Part shown: piece by piece, positions 5,618 to 10,405 of the stretch
Layout: each line of letters opens with the position of its first letter
Numbering within the stretch: position 1 is the first letter of the stretch
Assembly (NCBI GenBank): GCA_946627905.1
Contig: CAMOVY010000026.1
Coordinates: forward strand, 1 to 10,405
Length of the DNA: 10,405 bases
Reading direction: 5' to 3'
DNA from: an uncultured Clostridia bacterium
GTDB taxonomy: Bacteria > Bacillota > Clostridia > Christensenellales > Borkfalkiaceae
Notes under the pieces: generated by a model
Told to the model about the DNA's origin: nothing
What the model saw: only the letters and a program-made list of their open reading frames with translations
Database searches by the model: none
Made by a program: the position numbers and the translations under genes

Positions 5618-6910
5618 ATGAAAATTTTTGTACTTATAGTTTTTATCCTGACCTATGCGACTATAATTGCGTTTCCGAACAGAAAACCGCTTATAGCGGG
5701 TATTTCCGCCGCGCTGTGCGCAGGCGGATGCCTTATCTTCGGCGAAATGGGATTTGCCGATATTTTGTATGCCGTTGATTTTAACGTGGTGCTGATGCTC
5801 GTCGGCATTATGATAACCGTGTCCGCCTTTTCCTATTCCGAAATGCCTGAATATATCGCGGACAGGCTTATATCGAAAGTCCCGAACGCGCTGGTTGCCG
5901 TGGTGCTTTTATCCGTGCTTTCGGGGGTAATATCGGCGTTTATAGATAACGTGGCGACCGTTTTGATGTTTGCGCCGATAGGAATTGCCGTAGCGCTTAA
6001 AACCAACGTTTCGCCCATACCCGTTATTATAAGCATAGCGGTGTCTTCGAATTTACAGGGCGCGGCTACGCTCGTCGGAGATACGACAAGTATTATGCTC
6101 GGCAGTTTTGCGGATATGAGTTTTTCCGATTTCTTCTTTTTAGACGGTAAATTCTCAATCTTCTGGGCGGTGGAACTCGGCGCGGTGCTGACTATCCCCG
6201 TTATAGCGTTTATATTCAGGAAAAACAGGCAAAAACTTTCTTTTTCGCCGAGCGGGGTACAGATAAAATCTATCGTTCCCACAGTACTTTTAGCGGCGAA
6301 TATTTCAGTGCTTATCGCCGTTTCGTTTATTCCCGCCGAATATAAGCCCGCTATAACGAACGGACTTGTCTGCATTATATTCGCCGCCGCCGCACTTGTT
6401 TTTACAGCGGTAAAATACAGAAAAGAAGGGGTTAAAGGGTGTGCTAAAGACGTGGATTTTGCCACCGTGTTTTTCCTGATTTTCCTATTTATAATTATCT
6501 GCGCCGTAGAACAAGTCGGCATAATACGCGATATAAGCGATTTATTTAAACAACTCGGCGGCAAAAACGTGTTTTTACTGTATACCGTAATAGTGTTCGG
6601 CTCCGTCGTGTTTTCCGCGTTTATTGACAATATTCCGTTCGTGGCGACGATGCTGCCCGTAATACGGCTTTTATCGGCGTCGCTTTCCACCGTTTCGCCG
6701 TATCTGCTTTATTTCGGGCTGTTGTGCGGCGCAACGCTCGGCGGTAATTTAACGCCGTTCGGCGCTTCCGCCAACGTTGTGGGAATAGGTATCTTAAATA
6801 AAGCGGGGTATAAGGTCAAAAATTCCGATTTCTTTAAAATCGGCGTGCCGTTTACTCTGGTTGCCGTACTCGGCGGATATGCTTTCTGCTGGTTCATATG
6901 GGGTATGTGA
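5618..6910 (+). CDS. ArsB/NhaD-type ion transporter permease (ion transporter superfamily), candidate Mn2+ exporter
   Basis: A 430-residue polytopic inner-membrane protein with about ten to twelve hydrophobic segments and short loops. The hexapeptide SAFIDN occurs twice (106-111 and 333-338). Each copy is followed some 30-40 residues later by a glycine/asparagine-rich hairpin motif: SNLQGAATLVGDTTSIMLG (144-162) and GGNLTPFGASANVVG (375-389). This duplicated DN...N-x-T-x-G pattern is the signature of the ArsB/NhaD (COG1055) branch of the ion transporter superfamily, which includes arsenite efflux pumps and Na+/H+ antiporters. The arsenic route is not favoured because no arsR, arsC or arsA is nearby. 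A Mn2+ riboswitch and terminator stand in the leader, so export of manganese, or Mn-linked ion balance, is the best inference. The ATG is preceded by a weak SD-like AAAAGGCG (about 5599-5606). The family call is firm; the substrate is inferred. Confidence 0.85.
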   Translation: MKIFVLIVFILTYATIIAFPNRKPLIAGISAALCAGGCLIFGEMGFADILYAVDFNVVLMLVGIMITVSAFSYSEMPEYIADRLISKVPNALVAVVLLSVLSGVISAFIDNVATVLMFAPIGIAVALKTNVSPIPVIISIAVSSNLQGAATLVGDTTSIMLGSFADMSFSDFFFLDGKFSIFWAVELGAVLTIPVIAFIFRKNRQKLSFSPSGVQIKSIVPTVLLAANISVLIAVSFIPAEYKPAITNGLVCIIFAAAALVFTAVKYRKEGVKGCAKDVDFATVFFLIFLFIIICAVEQVGIIRDISDLFKQLGGKNVFLLYTVIVFGSVVFSAFIDNIPFVATMLPVIRLLSASLSTVSPYLLYFGLLCGATLGGNLTPFGASANVVGIGILNKAGYKVKNSDFFKIGVPFTLVAVLGGYAFCWFIWGM

Positions 6911-6932
6911 TATAAGCGTTTATTTAAAATTT

Positions 6933-6964
6933 TACGCCCCGTTAAGTCAACTTAACGGGGCGTA
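6933..6964. terminator. Perfect 14-bp hairpin between convergent permease and sepF, probable bidirectional terminator
   Basis: TACGCCCCGTTAAG (6933-6946), the loop TCAA, and the exact complement CTTAACGGGGCGTA (6951-6964). It starts 22 bases after the permease stop, and its right arm ends 15 bases from the sepF stop. As with the hairpin at 2332, it has no U-tract on either strand but is preceded by an AT-rich segment (ATTTAAAATTTTA, 6922-6934). Its position between convergent genes argues for termination or 3'-end formation for both transcripts. Confidence 0.65.
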
Positions 6965-6979
6965 TGCTATCGTTATATA

Positions 6980-7303
6980 TTATAAAATTTCAACGCCTGA
7001 CGGAGAGAACATAAAAATGTTTTCTTCCATTTCGTAAACGCCGCCGCCTAATGCGTAGATTGCGCCCGATAACATATCAAGAATACGGAGTGCCGTTTCC
7101 TTTTTCAGTTTTTCAAGATGCACCACGGCGTTTTTACCTTCTTTTAACGCGTCTATCATCTTTTCCACGTCTTCGTAAGATTTCGGGTCGAATACCGATA
7201 CGGGTCCGCTTTTACCCGCATTGTAGCCGCTCGTCGCGGTTGCGTACCGCCTTTCGTTTTCTTTGGTCTTCGGCGCTCTGCCGAATAAATCGAATACTCC
7301 CAT
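6980..7303 (-). CDS. sepF: Cell division protein SepF
   Basis: SepF polymerises on the inner face of the membrane and tethers FtsZ at the division site in Gram-positive bacteria. The protein has 107 residues, shorter than B. subtilis SepF (about 150) because the linker after the N-terminus is short. The N-terminal MGVFDLFGRA can form the membrane-binding amphipathic helix. The conserved core runs from about residue 34 (PVSVFDPKSYEDVEKMIDAL) through AVVHLEKL to ILDMLSGAIYALGG (74-87), and ends with the beta strand NIFMFSPSGVEIL. I chose the ATG at 7303: it overlaps the yggS stop by one base (TGATG) and has the SD GGAGG (7317-7313) nine bases upstream. A TTG one codon earlier is unlikely. It is the last gene of the asd-dapA-dapB-yggS-sepF operon; yggS/ylmE next to sepF/ylmF is the classic Bacillota order. 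Confidence 0.93.
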   Translation of the reverse strand: MGVFDLFGRAPKTKENERRYATATSGYNAGKSGPVSVFDPKSYEDVEKMIDALKEGKNAVVHLEKLKKETALRILDMLSGAIYALGGGVYEMEENIFMFSPSGVEIL

Positions 7304-7980
7304 CAATCAGTACCTCCGTAATTCCGTTTTCCGAACAGCGCCGTGCCAAGTCTTATCATATTACTGCCGTGCGCTATCGCCGTTTTGTAATCCCCGCTCA
7401 TACCCATTGAAAGGTAGGTAAAGGGGTAGCCGTCTTTAATAAGTCCGTCGTAAAGGGCGCGCATTTTATCGCAAAGATTAGCGAGATATACCGTATCGTC
7501 GCTTTCGGGCAGCATTGCCATAAGCCCTTTTACGCGCAAATTTTTATAATTTTCGAAAATCTCTTTTACTGCCGCCGCAGCAGTTTCAAAAGAAAAGCCG
7601 CTTTTCGTTTCTTCGCCGCCCGCGTTTATCTCTATAAGTATATCCTGAACGGTATTGCTTTTCGCCGCAAAGTCGTTTATCGCTTGCGCCAGATGTACGC
7701 TGTCTACTGAGTGGATAAGTTCTACTTTACAGACTATATATTTTACCTTGTTAGTCTGTAAATGCCCTATAAAATGCTGTCTGCAAGGGGAAAGAAGCGC
7801 CGTTTTTTCACGGAATTCCTGCACCTTGTTTTCGGCAACGACTTCTACGCCGTAGGCTATCGCGGCGTTTATCGTTTCCGCACTCTGCATTTTGGTTGCG
7901 GCAACAAGCGTTATCTTTTCGCCGAGATTATTGCCGCGGGATATTTCCCGCAAAACGTTCGATACGGTTTCTTTAAGCAT
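7303..7980 (-). CDS. yggS: Pyridoxal-phosphate homeostasis protein, YggS/YlmE family
   Basis: A 225-residue cytoplasmic PLP-binding barrel protein that keeps free pyridoxal phosphate balanced; loss disturbs amino acid metabolism in other bacteria. Family hallmarks are LVAATK with the PLP-binding Lys30, AENKVQEF (49-56), HFIGHLQTNKVKYI (69-82), IHSVDS (89-94), GGEETKSGF (121-129), LSMGMSGDY (190-198) and the phosphate-binding end MIRLGTALFG. The length is usual for the family. The ATG at 7980 overlaps the end of dapB by eight bases and has no visible SD, so translation is likely coupled to dapB. The gene sits next to sepF as ylmE-ylmF does in Bacillus, but here both are attached to the diaminopimelate genes. 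Confidence 0.94.
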   Translation of the reverse strand: MLKETVSNVLREISRGNNLGEKITLVAATKMQSAETINAAIAYGVEVVAENKVQEFREKTALLSPCRQHFIGHLQTNKVKYIVCKVELIHSVDSVHLAQAINDFAAKSNTVQDILIEINAGGEETKSGFSFETAAAAVKEIFENYKNLRVKGLMAMLPESDDTVYLANLCDKMRALYDGLIKDGYPFTYLSMGMSGDYKTAIAHGSNMIRLGTALFGKRNYGGTD

Positions 7981-8725
7981 TTTCGGTAATGAGGTCTTTC
8001 ATATCGAAAAGCCCGTTTTTCTTACCTGCGATAAACCGTGCCGCTGCAAGAGCGCCCGCCGCAAACACGTCGCGCGATTCCGCTTGGTGGGTAAAGGTCA
8101 GGGTTTCGTTATCCCCCGCGAAAATCACTTGATGTTCGCCGACAATCGTGCCGCCGCGCACCGCGTGTATGCCGATTTCCTTGTTATCTCTCGCGCCTAC
8201 TAATCCGCATCTTCCGTACGTTTCGGTCATATCGGGGAACAGTTCTTTTATACCGTCTTTTATCATTACCGCCGTGCCGCTGGGCGCGTCAACCTTTTTG
8301 TTGTGATGCTTTTCTATTATTTCGATATCGAACCCGTAAAGCCGTTTAGCGGCAAATTTTATCGTTTCGATTAAAACGTTTACGCCGAGCGACATATTCG
8401 CCGAACGGAAAATAGCCACTTTTTTACTTGCCGCGTTAATTGCGGCAACATCTTCGCTATCGTAGCCCGTAGAACATAGCACCGCGGGGGTATTCGTTTT
8501 CAAGCAGTATTCGAGTACCGAGTTAAGCGTCGCTTTTGCCGAAAAATCGATAACTACGTCCGCCTTTTCCGGTATATCGTCGAAACTCGCGTAAACTTTA
8601 AACCCGTTTAAATCGGTAGCCGTTCTGCCCACGCCGCAAAGGGGGATAATATCTTCTGTTTTTAACGCGTTTTCCCTTACTTTAGCGCCCATTTTGCCGA
8701 GAGCGCCGCAAATTATTATTTTCAT
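7973..8725 (-). CDS. dapB: 4-hydroxy-tetrahydrodipicolinate reductase DapB
   Basis: DapB reduces the DapA product with NAD(P)H to tetrahydrodipicolinate, the second committed step of the diaminopimelate/lysine pathway. The 250 residues are of typical length. The nucleotide-binding fold starts with GALGKMG (7-13). STGYD (85-89) and FRSANMSLGVNV (106-117) line the cofactor site. The catalytic signature EKHHNKKVDAPSGTA runs over 138-152, with His140 and Lys144 in the positions of E. coli His159 and Lys163. HAVRGGTIVGEH follows further on. The start lies one base after the dapA stop, so the two are translationally coupled. The 3' end overlaps yggS by eight bases. Confidence 0.96.
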   Translation of the reverse strand: MKIIICGALGKMGAKVRENALKTEDIIPLCGVGRTATDLNGFKVYASFDDIPEKADVVIDFSAKATLNSVLEYCLKTNTPAVLCSTGYDSEDVAAINAASKKVAIFRSANMSLGVNVLIETIKFAAKRLYGFDIEIIEKHHNKKVDAPSGTAVMIKDGIKELFPDMTETYGRCGLVGARDNKEIGIHAVRGGTIVGEHQVIFAGDNETLTFTHQAESRDVFAAGALAAARFIAGKKNGLFDMKDLITENA

Positions 8726-8726
8726 A

Positions 8727-9620
8727 TTATTCTTTGACCTTTAAACCGAAGTCTTTTAAGACTTTTATCATTTCTTTGGTGTGTTCGGGTTCTAATTCCG
8801 TAAGCGGCGCGCGGACGATACCCGTTCCAAGCCCTAACAGTTCTATCGCGCGTTTTACGGGGATAGGGTTAACTTCGCAGAACATAGCGTCGATAATAGG
8901 TAAAAGACTTTCGTGCAATTCGTTCGCCTCTATCGGTTTGCCGCTTGAAAAAAGCCTGTTTACCGAACTTATTTCTTTGGGAATTACGTTGGACGCAACC
9001 GAAATAAGCCCTTTAGAACCGATTGCAAGCATTGCAAGGTTTAAGTTGTCGTCGCCCGAATAAAGCGCCGTTTTGTCCTTTATAAGTCTTGCCGTTTCGC
9101 ATATTTGTTCCATATTGCCGCAGGCTTCTTTTATACCGCCGATATTTTTGTGTTCGGCAATTTCCGCCATAGTTTCGGGCAGAATATTTACTCCCGTACG
9201 CGCGGGCACATTGTAGCAAAGTACGGGAATATCCACGCTGTCGCAGATATCGTTGTAGTATTTTACCAAGCCTTTTTGCGTGCATTTATTGTAATACGGG
9301 GTGACGACCAAAAGTCCGTCCGCACCGAGTTTTTGGGCAAGCACGCTCTTTTCGATTGCTTTTTTAGTGCAGTTGCTGCCCGAACCTAATATAAACTTTA
9401 CTCTTCCCGCTATTTTATCGTAGGCAAACTTTGCAATATTTTCGTACTCGCAGTCGGTAATAGTCGGCGCTTCGCCTGTCGTTCCCAACACGCAAAGTGC
9501 GGAAATACCGTTATTTATCTGAAAATCGATTTGCTTTTCAAACGCCGCGTAGTCTATGCCGTCTTTTGTAAACGGGGTAATCATTGCGGTGCAAACCCCT
9601 TCGAAAATAATTTTGTTCAT
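8727..9620 (-). CDS. dapA: 4-hydroxy-tetrahydrodipicolinate synthase DapA
   Basis: DapA condenses pyruvate with aspartate semialdehyde, the branch point into diaminopimelate and lysine. It is a 297-residue TIM barrel of the usual length. The Schiff-base lysine is Lys164 (GGIKEACGN). The catalytic triad partners are Thr48 (GTTGEAPT), Tyr110 (TPYYNK) and Tyr136 (CYNVPARTG), with Arg141 contacting the substrate carboxylate. SGDD and GLISVASN near residues 190-212 also match the family. The SD GGAGGG (9630-9625) lies four to five bases before the ATG. It is 44 bases downstream of asd and one base upstream of dapB, so it belongs to the same operon. Lysine feedback may act on the enzyme, but that cannot be judged here. 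Confidence 0.97.
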   Translation of the reverse strand: MNKIIFEGVCTAMITPFTKDGIDYAAFEKQIDFQINNGISALCVLGTTGEAPTITDCEYENIAKFAYDKIAGRVKFILGSGSNCTKKAIEKSVLAQKLGADGLLVVTPYYNKCTQKGLVKYYNDICDSVDIPVLCYNVPARTGVNILPETMAEIAEHKNIGGIKEACGNMEQICETARLIKDKTALYSGDDNLNLAMLAIGSKGLISVASNVIPKEISSVNRLFSSGKPIEANELHESLLPIIDAMFCEVNPIPVKRAIELLGLGTGIVRAPLTELEPEHTKEMIKVLKDFGLKVKE

Positions 9621-9664
9621 TTTACCCTCCGAAAAGATTTATTTTACAAAAACGAGTTTCGTCT

Positions 9665-10405
9665 TTATTTATTGAGTTGGTCTTTTACCGCGTCCATTTT
9701 TATAGCGTATTCGGCAATCTGAACGGCGTTGGTTGCAGCGCCCTTTCTGATGTTGTCCGCAACTACCCAGAAGTTGATGCCGCTAAAAACCGTGTCGTCT
9801 TTTCTTATTCTGCCGACGAACACTTCGTCGCGGTTTTCCGCGGTGATTGCCATGGGGTATAAGTTTTTGGACGGGTCGTCCTGAATAACCACGCCCGTGG
9901 CTTTAGACAGCACTTCTTTTACCTGTTCTACGGTGCAAGGCTTTTCGAATTCTACGTTGACCGATTCGCTGTGCCCGTAGTACACGGGAACGCGCACGCA
10001 GGTCGCGGTAATCTTAATATTTTGGTCGCCCAAAATCTTTTGGGTTTCAAAAATCATCTTATCTTCTTCGCGCGTGTAGCCGTTGTCTAAAAACACGTCT
10101 ATATGCGGCAGACAGTTGCCGAAAATGGGGTAGGGGAATTTCTGTGGCGCTTCGCCGCAGATACCGCCTTTAAGGTCGTTGAACCCTTTAACGCCAGCGC
10201 CGGACACCGCCTGATAGGTTGAATATATTATACGTTTAATCTTAAACGCTTCGTGCAAGGGCTTTAACACCACAACCGCCTGAATAGTAGAGCAGTTGGG
10301 GTTAGCGATAATGTTTCTATGCCATAATATGTCGCTTGCGTTGCACTCCGGAACTACCAGCGGCACGTCCTTTTCTCTACGCCATGCGTTGGAGTTATCT
10401 ATAAC
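9665..10405 (-). CDS. asd: Aspartate-semialdehyde dehydrogenase, C-terminal part (5' end outside window)
   Basis: Asd reduces aspartyl phosphate to aspartate semialdehyde, the substrate of DapA. The frame stays open to the right edge (VIDNSNAWRREKDVPLVVPE), so 246 C-terminal residues are seen and the N-terminal NADP-binding fold is mostly missing. The GTG at 10366 is an internal valine, not a start. The catalytic cysteine is in NPNCSTIQ (codon 10294-10292). The catalytic histidine/arginine region is CVRVPVYYGHSESVNVEF. The VSGAGVKGFNDL segment and the C-terminal NIRKGAATNAVQIAE also fit the family. It is the first visible gene of the minus-strand operon. Its promoter, and any lysine riboswitch that often precedes such operons, would be beyond the window. 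Confidence 0.95.
   Translation of the reverse strand, partial: VIDNSNAWRREKDVPLVVPECNASDILWHRNIIANPNCSTIQAVVVLKPLHEAFKIKRIIYSTYQAVSGAGVKGFNDLKGGICGEAPQKFPYPIFGNCLPHIDVFLDNGYTREEDKMIFETQKILGDQNIKITATCVRVPVYYGHSESVNVEFEKPCTVEQVKEVLSKATGVVIQDDPSKNLYPMAITAENRDEVFVGRIRKDDTVFSGINFWVVADNIRKGAATNAVQIAEYAIKMDAVKDQLNK

Noticed and set aside
5833..6690. A 285-codon open frame on the minus strand opposite the permease
   Set aside because: It is antisense to a gene with clear family motifs, its translation shows no recognisable domain, and it lacks operon context; it is a shadow of codon bias.
1..10405. Mobile elements, CRISPR arrays, tRNA or rRNA genes, toxin-antitoxin or defence islands
   Set aside because: No transposase or integrase motifs, no regularly spaced repeats, no tRNA-like folds and no composition shifts were seen; all long frames are explained by chromosomal housekeeping genes.

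Overview
The window looks like ordinary chromosomal sequence from a Gram-positive bacterium of the phylum Bacillota, most likely an anaerobic member of the class Clostridia. The reasons are the co-occurrence of a ClpC-type unfoldase, long-form HPF, SpoVG, SepF and a YggS-sepF gene pair, purine-rich Shine-Dalgarno (SD) sites (AAGGAGG, GGAGG), sigma-A-like promoters, and a yybP-ykoY-type leader with an intrinsic terminator. Base composition is intermediate (mid-40s percent G+C by eye) and looks uniform throughout. I see no mobile element, CRISPR array, tRNA or rRNA. The species cannot be named from this alone.

Layout. Positions 1-2307 (+): the 3' part of clpC, then hpf (ribosome hibernation), then a TIM-barrel sugar-phosphate isomerase/epimerase-like gene that starts four bases after the hpf stop. 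Positions 2308-2519: a convergent junction with three stem-loops. Positions 2520-2792 (-): spoVG with a good sigma-A-type promoter, transcribed divergently from murC (2926-4284, +). Positions 4421-5383 (+): a lactate/malate dehydrogenase family gene. Positions 5408-5554: a yybP-ykoY (Mn2+) riboswitch whose P1 helix competes with a very clear terminator. Positions 5618-6910 (+): the gene it controls, an ArsB/NhaD-type membrane permease. Positions 6933-6964: a perfect hairpin at the second convergent junction. Positions 10405 down to 6980 (-): a tight operon asd-dapA-dapB-yggS-sepF, with asd cut by the window edge.

How the genes fit together. The minus-strand operon makes the meso-diaminopimelate/lysine precursor (Asd, DapA, DapB) and adds a PLP-homeostasis protein and the FtsZ-tethering protein SepF. 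With murC, which adds the first amino acid of the peptidoglycan stem, the window leans toward cell-wall synthesis and division. The clpC-hpf end is protein quality control and ribosome dormancy.

Most worth a second look: (1) the Mn2+ riboswitch in front of an ArsB/NhaD permease, which suggests that this transporter exports manganese; (2) the dehydrogenase at 4421, which looks like L-lactate dehydrogenase but has arginine where lactate dehydrogenases have their specificity glutamine, the residue typical of malate dehydrogenases; (3) two perfect 14-bp hairpins without U-tracts, one at each convergent junction, both preceded by nearly the same AT-rich sequence. I found no clear sign of a completely new multi-gene system.
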